DNA of 64,000 bases from Coriobacteriaceae bacterium (GTDB lineage Bacteria > Actinomycetota > Coriobacteriia > Coriobacteriales > UMGS124), in contig JAHZGC010000019.1 in the NCBI GenBank assembly GCA_019421015.1, forward strand, positions 1 through 64,000, read 5' to 3'. The notes beneath the pieces were generated by a model. The model was not told the DNA's origin and made no database searches. It saw nothing but the letters and a program-made list of their open reading frames with translations. The position numbers and the translations under genes were made by a program. Positions 9,875 through 18,023 of this stretch are shown here, piece by piece; within the stretch, counting starts at the first letter, position 1, and the number at the start of each line of letters is the position of its first letter.

Positions 9875-11668
9875 ATGGAACAGGTTTCTCGTAGGCAGTT
9901 TGTTGCCGGTGCCGTTGCGGCCGGCGCGCTGACGGTTGTCTCGACTGCGGCAATGGCCGATGAGCCGACAGCCGCTGCGAGCGTTGCCACGGTAGGAGAG
10001 GGAATCGGCAAGAACGGCCACATCGAAGTTGAGGTTGTGACCAACGGCGGTGTCATCGAGCGTATCAACGTGCTGTACTCCCACGAGAGCGACGGTCTGG
10101 GCGATGCGTGTATGAACAAGCTCTCGCAACTCATCGTTGACAACCAAACGCTGAACGTCGACATGGTGAGCGGTGCCACGCTCTCGAGCTCGGCCTTTCT
10201 GATCGCAGTCTCCGAGGCCCTCGAGGCGGCCGGTGAAGACGTCTCTGAGTGGGAGAAACGCCCCAAGGCTGCCGAAGCCGCTCCGCAAGACTTGGCCGAC
10301 GCCTACGACGTCGTCGTGGTCGGTACCGGCGGCGCCGGGTTTGCGGCGGCCATCTCGGCTGCAAACCTGGGCAAGTCGGTCTTGCTGATGGAGAAGCTCG
10401 GCATCCTTGGTGGCTCTACGGCGCTCTCGGGCGGTGAGATGGCGGTTCCGGGCAATTGGATCCAGGTGAACAAAGGCATCGAAGACAGCCCCGAGCAGCT
10501 TGCCGCAGACATGCTGGCGGGCGGTGACAACCTAGGAGATCCAGAACTGGTGAATGTCATTGCCAACGGGGTGTACGACGCGGCCCAGTGGCTCACCTTT
10601 GAAGGCGGCGTGGCATGGGAACACAACCAGCTGTTCTTCGGTGGCCACTCGGTGGAGCGTTCCATTATCCCCAAGGGGCATAAGGGCAACGCCATGACCA
10701 CCAAGCTCACCGAGCGCGCCCGGAACATCGCCAATCTGACCCTCGTCGATAACCTCAAGGCCGTTGAGCTCGTGATGGACGGAGGTGCCATTGCAGGTGT
10801 CAGGGCCGAGAGCACAATCACGGGCGACGTCTACAAGTTCGCCTGCGGTGCCGTGGTGCTTGCCACCGGCGGCTTTGGGTCGAACGTGGCCATGCGTGCC
10901 GAGGCCAACTCCGATTTTGGTGACCGCTTTAACTCCACAGACAGCGTGGGTGCCCAAGGCGACGGCTTGGTGATGGCCCGCTCTGTCGGGGCTGCCTTGA
11001 TCGACATGGACCTGATTCAGACCTATCCCATCTGCGACGTGGACACGGGTGCCTTGCTATATCTTGATGACATGCGTCTTGACCAGCGCACCGTTATGTT
11101 CAACAAGGAGGGCCGGCGGTTTGTAGAGGAGCTTGACCGTCGCGACGTGCTGTCGAATGCCATTCTTTCCCAAACCGGTGCAATTGCCTACGAGATTTGG
11201 GACCAGGCGGCGGCCGATGAGACCGGTGTGGTCGACATCCATGCCGACGAGTTCGAGAACCTCTCCGCTCGAGGCCTGTGCGCCAAAGCCGATACCATCG
11301 AGGAATGCTGTGAGCCATTCGGCATCGATGCGGAGGCGCTCAAAGCCACCATCGAGATGTGGAACGGCTATGCCGATGCCGGTGCAGACCCAGATTTCAA
11401 CTATCGTGGTGAGCTGCGGCGTGTCGAAGCGGCGCCCTTCTATATCATGGCCTACAAGCCGGCCGTGCACTACACCATGGGCGGTCTGCATATCAACGCG
11501 GATGCCCAGGTTCTTGACGAGGCGGGTGCGCCCATTCCGGGCCTCTATGCCGCCGGCGAGGTGGCGGGGCACAAGATGGGAACCAACCGTCTGGGCTCCA
11601 CATCAATGAGCGATATCTACACCTTTGGCCGCATTGCCGGCAACAACGCCGCGGCTTACGTGGGGTAA
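9875..11668 (+). CDS. Tat-exported FMN/FAD flavoprotein reductase (fumarate reductase-like)
   Basis: 597 residues. A twin-arginine signal (SRRQFVAG, residues 5-12) is followed by an FMN-binding domain (about 45-120) with the covalent-FMN motif VSGATLSS (98-105). The FAD domain begins at GTGGAG (150-155). Near the end, HYTMGG (from 532) and NRLGS (about 571) correspond to the catalytic His and substrate-binding Arg regions of soluble fumarate reductase, and RRD after NKEGRRFVEE fits the catalytic Arg. The usual HPT substrate motif appears as YPI, so the acceptor may not be fumarate (urocanate, methacrylate and cinnamate are other family substrates). It acts outside the membrane, with electrons probably from a cytochrome. 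The start at 9875 has AAGAGGG; an earlier Met at 9788 would bury the Tat signal. Confidence 0.92.
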   Translation: MEQVSRRQFVAGAVAAGALTVVSTAAMADEPTAAASVATVGEGIGKNGHIEVEVVTNGGVIERINVLYSHESDGLGDACMNKLSQLIVDNQTLNVDMVSGATLSSSAFLIAVSEALEAAGEDVSEWEKRPKAAEAAPQDLADAYDVVVVGTGGAGFAAAISAANLGKSVLLMEKLGILGGSTALSGGEMAVPGNWIQVNKGIEDSPEQLAADMLAGGDNLGDPELVNVIANGVYDAAQWLTFEGGVAWEHNQLFFGGHSVERSIIPKGHKGNAMTTKLTERARNIANLTLVDNLKAVELVMDGGAIAGVRAESTITGDVYKFACGAVVLATGGFGSNVAMRAEANSDFGDRFNSTDSVGAQGDGLVMARSVGAALIDMDLIQTYPICDVDTGALLYLDDMRLDQRTVMFNKEGRRFVEELDRRDVLSNAILSQTGAIAYEIWDQAAADETGVVDIHADEFENLSARGLCAKADTIEECCEPFGIDAEALKATIEMWNGYADAGADPDFNYRGELRRVEAAPFYIMAYKPAVHYTMGGLHINADAQVLDEAGAPIPGLYAAGEVAGHKMGTNRLGSTSMSDIYTFGRIAGNNAAAYVG

Positions 11669-11704
11669 CGAGGCTGGCCGGTAACCAAGGCTCTTAATAC
11701 TGCG

Positions 11705-11739
11705 GCGGAGAAGTCCTTGGGATTCGGGGGCTTCTCCGC
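11705..11739. terminator. Hairpin between convergent genes
   Basis: GCGGAGAAGTCC pairs with GGGCTTCTCCGC around a short loop, between the convergent reductase (ends 11668) and the next regulator (ends 11778). It could serve both strands. Confidence 0.65.
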
Positions 11740-11777
11740 TACTTGGTTTGTGGTTGCTCCGTACGCAGGTGCGCCTC

Positions 11778-13202
11778 CTACAGCAGGTCGATCAGCTCCT
11801 GCTGGCTGTGGACCCCGAGCTTCTCGTAGATGTGGCGCGTGTGGTACTTGAGGGTGTTCTTGGTGATGGAGAGCTCCTCTTGGATGCGCAGCGTGTTGTT
11901 GCCGCGGGCGAGCAGGCCGAACACGTCGGTTTCGCGCTCAGTAAGGCCGTGGGAGGTTGCGAGCTGCTGGCAGCGGGCGGCGATGCGGTCCTCGTACTGC
12001 ACCTCTACCACCCCGGGGACCGGCGCGTCCCTCTCCACTGAGGCGATGGTCTTGTCGAACCCGAAGTCCCGGATCGAGAACAGCGTGTAGAGCATCACGG
12101 CCCCCAGGATGAGCGCCACCACGGCCCGCGACAGGAGGCTGTGGGTTCCCGCGACCCCCGTCACGAAGATGCCGGTCTGGGCCCCCAGGCCGATGCCCAC
12201 GTAGTAGGCGGCGTAGCCCCAGGCTATGGAGGGCAGCGCGTTCGAGAGGCTGCGGGCCGCGATGGTGCACAGGGCCACGGTCATGAGCAGCCCGAAGACG
12301 GTGTTGCTGCAGGCGAGGGCCGTGGAGGCGCCCGAGGCCAGAACGGCGTCGTCGAGCAGCACGAGCAAAAATCCGCCCAGCAGCAGCGCGAAGGCGAGGC
12401 TAAAGAGCACGTCGACGCGGGGCGCGGGGCGGCTTCCCAGGGCGTAGGCAAGCACCGCCAGCAGCACCGCACCCATGAACCAGCTGCCCAGCAGACCGCC
12501 GTCGGCATTCTGGTAGCGCAGGCCAAAGCCGTAGGCCAGGCTGAACACAAAGATGTAGACGAACAGGTCGTGGGTCAGGGGCAGCACCGAACGCGGCCGG
12601 GTGATCTCGGCGTCGGCGGCCGCCTCGGCATGGGCGTAGTCGGCGAAGCGGCGGCGCGTGTGCCAGGAACAGAGCGCCAACAGCCCGATGACGCAGACGG
12701 CGTAGCAGGCAACCACAAACACGTAGCCGCCCTGGGCGAGGGCCCAAGCCAGGGGGATGGCCGCAAGGCCGCCGGCCGCGAAGCATACGAGCAGCGGGCG
12801 AAACTCCAGCGACGAGCAGAGCACGAGCCACAGCACGCTTGCCCAGGCGATCGACGAGGCGGTAAGGCATGACCCTGCCAGCAGGACGGCGGCGTTTTGG
12901 TGCGCAACCCCTAAGGGCGCCAGCACGGCTCCGGCCACGGCGCAGGCCCCCGCCGCCAAGGTAAGGGGCCGCGATGCCACGAGATGCGGGGTACGGCGGG
13001 CCACGAGGGCGAGGACGATCATCTCGACGGCCTGGACGAGCGTGGCCCAGTCGCGCGTAGCGTCGTCCACTGTGCTTTGCACGGCGTTCAGGGGGCCGTT
13101 GAAGAAGATGGTGGTGACCTTTGCAAGTACCGTGGCCGCAATGCAGACCCAGAAGGCCCGCTGGCGGCCATACGGCGAGACAAGCTGCGCCAGTCGTGGC
13201 AT
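11778..13202 (-). CDS. Membrane-embedded LuxR-family regulator (module 2)
   Basis: 474 residues with about twelve hydrophobic spans over residues 1-385. A LuxR helix-turn-helix lies at about 420-474 (LTERETDVFGLLARG ... TLKYHTRHIYEKLGVHSQQEL) and the protein ends immediately after it. The start at 13202 is chosen because GAGAGGG precedes MPRLAQL; an upstream Met at 13238 adds 12 residues and lacks a good site. It is divergent from the flavoprotein at 13515, which is its likely target. The N-terminal domain lacks recognisable transport motifs, consistent with sensing rather than transport. Confidence 0.88.
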   Translation of the reverse strand: MPRLAQLVSPYGRQRAFWVCIAATVLAKVTTIFFNGPLNAVQSTVDDATRDWATLVQAVEMIVLALVARRTPHLVASRPLTLAAGACAVAGAVLAPLGVAHQNAAVLLAGSCLTASSIAWASVLWLVLCSSLEFRPLLVCFAAGGLAAIPLAWALAQGGYVFVVACYAVCVIGLLALCSWHTRRRFADYAHAEAAADAEITRPRSVLPLTHDLFVYIFVFSLAYGFGLRYQNADGGLLGSWFMGAVLLAVLAYALGSRPAPRVDVLFSLAFALLLGGFLLVLLDDAVLASGASTALACSNTVFGLLMTVALCTIAARSLSNALPSIAWGYAAYYVGIGLGAQTGIFVTGVAGTHSLLSRAVVALILGAVMLYTLFSIRDFGFDKTIASVERDAPVPGVVEVQYEDRIAARCQQLATSHGLTERETDVFGLLARGNNTLRIQEELSITKNTLKYHTRHIYEKLGVHSQQELIDLL

Positions 13203-13242
13203 AAAATCCCTCTCGATGGCATCTACCTGCAAAAACATTCAT

Positions 13243-13266
13243 ACCACCCCTCAGGGGCGGGGTAGT
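13243..13266. promoter_or_regulatory. Inverted-repeat operator candidate, module 2
   Basis: ACCACCCC (13243-13250) and GGGGTAGT (13259-13266) form an 8-bp arm pair (one mismatch) around 8 bases that include a CCCCTCAGGGG palindrome overlap. It lies 41 bases upstream of the module 2 regulator start, in the divergent region. Assignment is by position only. Confidence 0.35.
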
Positions 13267-13323
13267 TTTGCACCGCGCTCCCTAGTATGACAACCGCATT
13301 GTAGCGCCGCCGAAGGTTTACAG

Positions 13324-13425
13324 CAGAGCACAAAATTGCTGCACCAAGGCGCACGAGGGTGAGGCGTACCGAGGTACGTGATCCCGAGCGGAAACGAAGG
13401 TGCGGCAGTTTTGAGGATTGCTCTA
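13324..13425. repeat. Dispersed palindromic repeat, family B, copy 2
   Basis: The reverse complement closely matches the element at 6718-6824: shared AGAGCAATCCTCAAAA, TTCCGCTCGGG, TCACGTACC-type inner hairpin, CACCCTCGTGCGCCTTG and terminal TAGAGC/GCTCTG. It lies in the divergent promoter region of module 2, 90 bases before the flavoprotein start, so it may add a hairpin to that leader. Confidence 0.75.
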
Positions 13426-13514
13426 GATGCCAGGTGTCGCGCGACATTGAAACGTGGCCGGGGTGCCGAAGCCCCCGTGCCGCACGGCAACCGGATGTAA
13501 AGGGGAGAAGTGCT

Positions 13515-15293
13515 ATGGATCGTCGTTCGTTTGTCAAAGGTGGGGCTTTGAGCGCCGCCGCCGTCGCTACCGCCGCCGCGCTGCCTGTGGCCGCCATGGC
13601 CGACGAGGCCTCTGCCCCAGCTGCCGGCGTGCCTGCGTGGCTGGGTGCCGAGCCCGAAATCGCCGAGGGCGACATCGTGCGCACCGATGAGACTACCCTG
13701 TTGGTCATTGGTGCCGGCACCGCAGGTCTTGCCTGCGCGGCCACCGCTGCCGACATGGGCATCGACTTCATCCTGGCCGAGAAGCTCCCGGTGATCTCGG
13801 AGTCGCGCGAGTACTTTGGCGCGGTCAACACCCGCCAGATCATCGAAGCCGGCCTTGAGGCCGACAAGGGCATGCTCCTGAACGAGCTCGTGAGCTACGC
13901 CAGCGGCAAGTGCGACCGCGACCTCATCAAGATGTGGATCGACGAGAGCGCCGAGACCGTGGAGTGGTACGAGCCCATGTTCAACGCCGTGGGCCAGGCC
14001 GTGATTCTGCCCGACTACGTGGAGGAGAAGGCCGGCGGCACCCTCAACTACTCGCCTGTGACCGAGCACATGTCGGCCACCGCCTACATCCCGCCCACGC
14101 GCAACGAGGTCATCCTCTCGCATATCGAGGAGTCCGGCAACGAGGTGCGCTGGAGCTACGACCTGGTGAAGCTCGTGCACGCCGACGGCAAGGTGACTGG
14201 TGCCATCTTCGACACCGACGAGGGCCTGGTGCAGGTCAATGCCCCCTACACCGTGATCGCCACCGGCGGCTACGCGGCCAACCCCCAGATGATGATGGCC
14301 CTGCAGCCCGACGCTGTGGCCTCCGTCACCGCAGCCGCCTACAACCCGCCCTGCACGGGCCAGGGCATCAAGGCCGGCCTGTGGGCCGGTGCCGTGAAGG
14401 ACGCCGACCCCACCCCCATGCTCTTTGACCGCGGCGCGGTGCTGCCGGGCGTCGACGCCGGCTACGTTGACCTTGGGGACGGCAAGTTCGGCCTGCCTGG
14501 CACGCGCTTCCAGCTCAACATCGGCAGCCAGCCCTTCCTCAAGGTGAACCGCTACGGCAAGCGCTTTGCCAACGAGTCGGTGCCCTACGACAACATGTGC
14601 TTCGCGGCCGGCCGCCAGCCGGGCGGCGTGTTCTGCCAGGTCTTCGACGGCAACGTCAAGGAGGACGTGGTCCGCTTTATGCAGACCGGTTGCGCCGCCG
14701 CCTCGCGCCTCTATCTGGAGATGCTGGGCGAGACCGTGGACGACTACTTCGAGTACGTGGGCTGCACCGACCTGTTCCAAAAGGCCGACACCCTTGACGA
14801 GCTGGCCGACAAGCTGGGCTTCGAGGGAGAGGCCAAGGAGGCCTTCCTGGCCACCATCGACGAGTACAACGCGCTCTACGACGCCCAGGAGGACAGCCAG
14901 TACGGCAAGGAGGCCTACCGTCTCTCGGCCGTGCGCGAGGCCCCGTTCTACGGCTGCTGGTTCGGCAGCTCGCTGCTGACCACGCTCGACGGCCTGCGTA
15001 TCAACGCCGACCTCGAGGTTCTCGATGCCGACGCCCAGCCGATCCCCGGCCTCTATGCCATCGGCGACGCCTCGGGCAGCTTCTTTGCCACCAACTACCC
15101 CGAGTATATCGTGGGCGTGGCCGCCGGCCGCTCCACCGTTGAGGGCCGTCACCTGGCCAAGGCCATCGCCGCCAAGGAAGGTGTCGACGTGGAGGCCGCC
15201 GACGCCGCCGCCAAAGAGGCCCTGGCCGCAGCCGTGACCGAGGAGGTCCCCGCAGCCGACTACAAGACGGCCATCGCCACCGTGTGCTGGTAA
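13515..15293 (+). CDS. Tat-exported FAD-binding flavoprotein reductase (module 2)
   Basis: 592 residues. The Tat signal starts at the second residue (DRRSFVKGG). There is no FMN domain; the FAD GAGTAG motif lies near residue 70. The middle has VNRYGKRFANE, the usual G-x-RF-x-NE segment, followed by SVPYD rather than the catalytic TRD of fumarate reductases. The end has YPEYIVGVAAGRS instead of the NRLGG/FGR pattern, and no HTMGG is present. It is therefore a flavoprotein of the same fold but a different chemistry or substrate from fumarate reductase. GGGGAGAAG precedes the start. It is divergent from the module 2 LuxR regulator, and a hairpin with T-tract follows. Confidence 0.88.
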   Translation: MDRRSFVKGGALSAAAVATAAALPVAAMADEASAPAAGVPAWLGAEPEIAEGDIVRTDETTLLVIGAGTAGLACAATAADMGIDFILAEKLPVISESREYFGAVNTRQIIEAGLEADKGMLLNELVSYASGKCDRDLIKMWIDESAETVEWYEPMFNAVGQAVILPDYVEEKAGGTLNYSPVTEHMSATAYIPPTRNEVILSHIEESGNEVRWSYDLVKLVHADGKVTGAIFDTDEGLVQVNAPYTVIATGGYAANPQMMMALQPDAVASVTAAAYNPPCTGQGIKAGLWAGAVKDADPTPMLFDRGAVLPGVDAGYVDLGDGKFGLPGTRFQLNIGSQPFLKVNRYGKRFANESVPYDNMCFAAGRQPGGVFCQVFDGNVKEDVVRFMQTGCAAASRLYLEMLGETVDDYFEYVGCTDLFQKADTLDELADKLGFEGEAKEAFLATIDEYNALYDAQEDSQYGKEAYRLSAVREAPFYGCWFGSSLLTTLDGLRINADLEVLDADAQPIPGLYAIGDASGSFFATNYPEYIVGVAAGRSTVEGRHLAKAIAAKEGVDVEAADAAAKEALAAAVTEEVPAADYKTAIATVCW

Positions 15294-15340
15294 GAACCGG
15301 CCAAAGGCCGACGGGCTGCCGTCGGTGACACGCGCGACAG

Positions 15341-15385
15341 ACGGTGTTCCCTCGGGCTCCATCGGCCTGCGGGGGCACCGTTTTT
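15341..15385 (+). terminator. Terminator after module 2 flavoprotein
   Basis: ACGGTG-TTCCC (15341-15351) pairs with GGGGG-CACCGT (15371-15381) and is followed by TTTTT. A smaller hairpin CCGACGG/CCGTCGG lies just before it at 15308-15325. Confidence 0.7.
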
Positions 15386-15437
15386 GGTTGCGGGACGCTA
15401 TCATCAGGGGTCTGAACCGGACCGAGGGGAGCAACGC

Positions 15438-16370
15438 GTGATCATCAACACCGGCGGCCGCACCGACACCGTCCAGTACTACACCGACTGGCTGATGCGC
15501 CGGTTCGAGGAGGGCTACGCGCTCACCCGCAACCCGCTGTTCCCCACCAAGGTCAACCGCTACGAGCTGGACCCCAAGGTGGTGGACTGCGTGGTGTTCT
15601 GCTCCAAGAACTACCAGCCCATCCTGCCACGGCTCCATGAGATTACCGACCGCTTCAACACATACTTCCACTACACCATCACCGCCTACGGCCGAAACAT
15701 CGAGCCGGGCGTTCCCCCCATCGACGAGAGCATGGCGACGCTGATCGAGCTCTCCCAACTGGTGGGGCGCCAGCGCGTCTCGTGGCGCTACGACCCGGTG
15801 CTGCTGACCAGGGACTACACGATCCAGCGCCACCTGGAGACCTTCGACCGCATGGCGCGCGTCTTGGCACCCCATATCGACCGCTGCGTCTTCAGCTTCG
15901 TGGAGATGTACAAGAAGCTGCGGTTCAATATGCCCGAGCTCATTCCCCTCTCGGTGGAGGACATGGACGAGCTGGCCCGGGGCTTGGGCTCCATCGCCGC
16001 CACCTACGGCATGCGCATCCAGACCTGCGGGACCAACGGGGACTTCAGCCGCTACGGCATTCAATCCTCGGGTTGTATGACGCTCGACATTTTGGGAGAA
16101 GCTAACGGTGTCGCCTGCAAGACCCGCAAGCACAAGGGGATGCGCCAGGGCTGCCATTGCATTGAGAGCCGCGACATCGGAGCCTATGACACCTGCCTCA
16201 ACGGTTGCAAATACTGCTACGCCAACCAGACGCCCCAGAAAGCCATCGAGAATTACAAGCTGCACGACCCCGCCTCGCCGCTGCTGCTGGGGCAGGTGTG
16301 CCCCGACGACACCGTGACCCAGGGCGTGCAGAAGACGTTTCTGGCTCCGGGGTCGAAGGGGGAGCGGTAG
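15438..16370 (+). CDS. DUF1848-family protein
   Basis: 310 residues. It begins with IINTGGRTDTVQYYTDWLMRR, and VSWRYDPVLL lies in the middle. The C-terminal Cys-rich part (CHCIESRDIGAYDTCLNGCKYCYA) ends in a CxxxCxxC pattern resembling radical-SAM cluster binding. DUF1848 proteins are widespread and uncharacterised, and a SAM or Fe-S role is inference from that motif. GTG at 15438 with GAGGGGAGC before it is the likely start. It lies downstream of the module 2 terminator, so it probably has its own promoter. Confidence 0.85.
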   Translation: MIINTGGRTDTVQYYTDWLMRRFEEGYALTRNPLFPTKVNRYELDPKVVDCVVFCSKNYQPILPRLHEITDRFNTYFHYTITAYGRNIEPGVPPIDESMATLIELSQLVGRQRVSWRYDPVLLTRDYTIQRHLETFDRMARVLAPHIDRCVFSFVEMYKKLRFNMPELIPLSVEDMDELARGLGSIAATYGMRIQTCGTNGDFSRYGIQSSGCMTLDILGEANGVACKTRKHKGMRQGCHCIESRDIGAYDTCLNGCKYCYANQTPQKAIENYKLHDPASPLLLGQVCPDDTVTQGVQKTFLAPGSKGER

Positions 16371-16555
16371 GGCTGCGGGTGGTTTGGTTATTGTGCTGAG
16401 GCTGGGGACGGGGGTCTCGTCGGCGCGCAGGGCCTCAGCGTTGCGGCTGGTATGGATGCCGTTGATCGAGGTGGTCACGTCAGGGTTGGTCGGGCTGGTG
16501 GAGACAGGCGGGTACTGCTGGCCGGAAACCTCAAGAGCAGCCTCGGGAGAAGACC

Positions 16556-16720
16556 ATGGGCGTCTTTGCCAACATCGACGACCTCATCAGGGGTAGGGTC
16601 ATCGAGGCCGCCCACGTCGAGTTCAGGGGCAGACTCGGCCCGAACGTTGTCGTCCGTGGAGGCCGTGGTGCTTGGAGGCGAGATGTTTCCGCAGTATGGG
16701 GGTTCTGGATAGGCGATTGA
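16556..16720 (+). pseudogene. Possible N-terminal relic of an AlbA_2/Schlafen-type ATP-binding protein
   Basis: A 54-codon frame with a ribosome site (GGGAGAAG) starts MGVFANIDDLIRGRVIEAAH and continues VEFRGRLGPNVVVR. This resembles the start of AlbA_2-type proteins, which have a V-E-S-x-R-x-E-x-K-x-x-x-N-P pattern. The similarity stops where the family C repeat begins (16681), and the frame closes soon after. The rest of the gene is missing. The remaining part of the 16371-16997 gap has nothing else recognised. Recognition is tentative because only about 30 residues remain. Confidence 0.35.
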
Positions 16721-16890
16721 GGGAGTCCAAAGGCCAAGTACCGGGCCTCACTATCCGCTTATGACCGATAGTCCGGCAAAATCCCAGGTCAGAAAGGGGT
16801 CTTGGCCGCCAGGGGGACCCTGCCTTGCCGGCATATGGGGAACATCGGGGCTTCCGGTCTATCCAGAACCCTGATTATGCGGTGCTATCT
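16681..16890. repeat. Dispersed inverted-repeat element, family C, copy 2
   Basis: The left arm (16681-16712, GATGTTTCCGCAGTATGGGG then GTTCTGGATAGG) and right arm (16858-16890, TCTATCCAGAACC then ATTATGCGGTGCTATCTG) match the copy at 4718-4937 in sequence, order and spacing. It begins where the tentative ATP-binding-protein relic stops. Confidence 0.6.
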
Positions 16891-16997
16891 GCTGATTCGG
16901 CGATTGCCGGAAACGCGGTAGGCGTTGCCCTTGGGTCGCCGGGCTCCGACGTCGTGGTGCCGGTGCTTGTACGGATCGCTTCGGGGCTAAAAAACCA

Positions 16998-17036
16998 ATA
17001 GGGCCCGGCTCGCCTCCGTGGCAAGCCGGGCCCTAT
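16998..17036 (-). terminator. Strong intrinsic terminator of the short flavoprotein gene
   Basis: A perfect 13-bp stem, ATAGGGCCCGGCT against AGCCGGGCCCTAT, has a 13-base loop. On the minus strand it is followed by TGGTTTTTTAG. It starts 23 bases after the stop codon at 17060. Confidence 0.88.
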
Positions 17037-17059
17037 GCCGGTCGATACGTTCGCGCTGC

Positions 17060-17713
17060 CTACACCAGCGGCTCCTCGGCTGCGGCGTTGGTGCCGGCGT
17101 CCTCGGCCGCCACGCCGCACACGGTGCCGTCGTCGGCGATGACGAGCTCCTTGACGGGGGTCTCGGTGAGGATCTCGACGCCGTTGTCGCGGGCCGCCTG
17201 CTCCAAGGTGGCCATGGCCTGGGCACCGCCGCCCTCGAACTCGTGGGCGCAGGCCACGTGCGAGAAGCCGTGGTAGTCGTCGACGTCCGAGAAGGCCACG
17301 CCCTGCTCCAGGAGCCAGTCGATGTTGGCGCCCGAGTTCTTGTCGAGCTGCTTCCAGGCGGTGGAGTCGCCCAGGTAGCGGGTCATGACCTGCTCGTCGA
17401 CCAGCACCTTGGACAGCGGGAACTCGATGCCCTTCTCGCGCTGGAGCGACGAGTCGCGGGCAAAGACGCACTCCACCACGAGGCCGTTGCCGCCGCAGGT
17501 GGCGTTCTTCTCGAGCATCACCACGTGGGCGCCTTCCTGGGCGGCCTGCAGGGCGCACACGAGGCCCGACATGCCGCCGCCGACGATGGCGATGTCGGCG
17601 TCGACGACGTTCTCGTCGGCCTGGGCGAGCGGGGCGGCCTTGACGGTTGCCGCTGCGACGCCGGCTGCCACGGCGCCTCCGACGAACGTGCGGCGGTTCA
17701 TAGCGATGTCCAT
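17060..17713 (-). CDS. Half-length Tat flavoprotein (FAD domain only, module 3)
   Basis: 217 residues, while complete relatives have 500-600. The Tat signal NRRTFVGG (residues 5-12) is followed by an intact FAD motif (IVGGGMSG), LEKNATCGGNG and about 180 residues of the FAD domain. The protein then ends in an unusual tail, EDAGTNAAAEEPLV. The whole substrate-capping domain and the C-terminal FAD-closing part are absent. The gene still has a good ribosome site (AAGGAGAGC), a divergent LuxR regulator and a strong terminator 23 bases after the stop. Either it is a truncated, decaying gene or a maintained short protein, perhaps a partner or decoy of a full flavoprotein. An alternative start is the Met four codons downstream. 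Confidence 0.8.
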   Translation of the reverse strand: MDIAMNRRTFVGGAVAAGVAAATVKAAPLAQADENVVDADIAIVGGGMSGLVCALQAAQEGAHVVMLEKNATCGGNGLVVECVFARDSSLQREKGIEFPLSKVLVDEQVMTRYLGDSTAWKQLDKNSGANIDWLLEQGVAFSDVDDYHGFSHVACAHEFEGGGAQAMATLEQAARDNGVEILTETPVKELVIADDGTVCGVAAEDAGTNAAAEEPLV

Positions 17714-17808
17714 GGGTGCTCTCCTTAACGGTAGGGGTGCAGCGCGGGGCGCGTCCGGCGCGCCTCGCATGACAGGCCGCACTCTACGGGGGCGCCGATT
17801 GGCGTGCC

Positions 17809-17872
17809 TTCCACGAATCGTGTGGAATCGCGCGGTTTGCCCTGGTAGGGGGCTCTTACACGAATCGTGTAA
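17809..17872. promoter_or_regulatory. Two palindromic operator candidates, module 3
   Basis: TTCCACGAATCGTGTGGAA (17809-17827) and TTACACGAATCGTGTAA (17856-17872) share the core CACGAATCGTGT. Each is a near-perfect palindrome, and their centres are about 46 bp apart. They lie in the divergent region between the short flavoprotein and its LuxR regulator (17714-18023). The GAATCGT core recurs in the inverted repeat at 41232-41276 of another LuxR module. Confidence 0.65.
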
Positions 17873-18023
17873 GGAGCGTTTGAGCTGGGGTTGGGGCTAC
17901 AATCGGCGGTGCTTGCCGTAAGGGGCGCGTGGGGGAGCGGCGCCTGGGCACGCCATGGGGGCGCGGCGGCGGGCGTTTGCTGATCGTTTTTTTGGGCCAG
18001 AGGGCCAGAAAGGATCCTGAGCC

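Noticed and set aside
13251..16478. Very long minus-strand open frame (1,075 codons)
   Set aside because: It is antisense to the module 2 flavoprotein and the DUF1848 gene, spans their intergenic region and a repeat, and has no recognisable domain. GC-rich wobble positions leave such mirror frames open.
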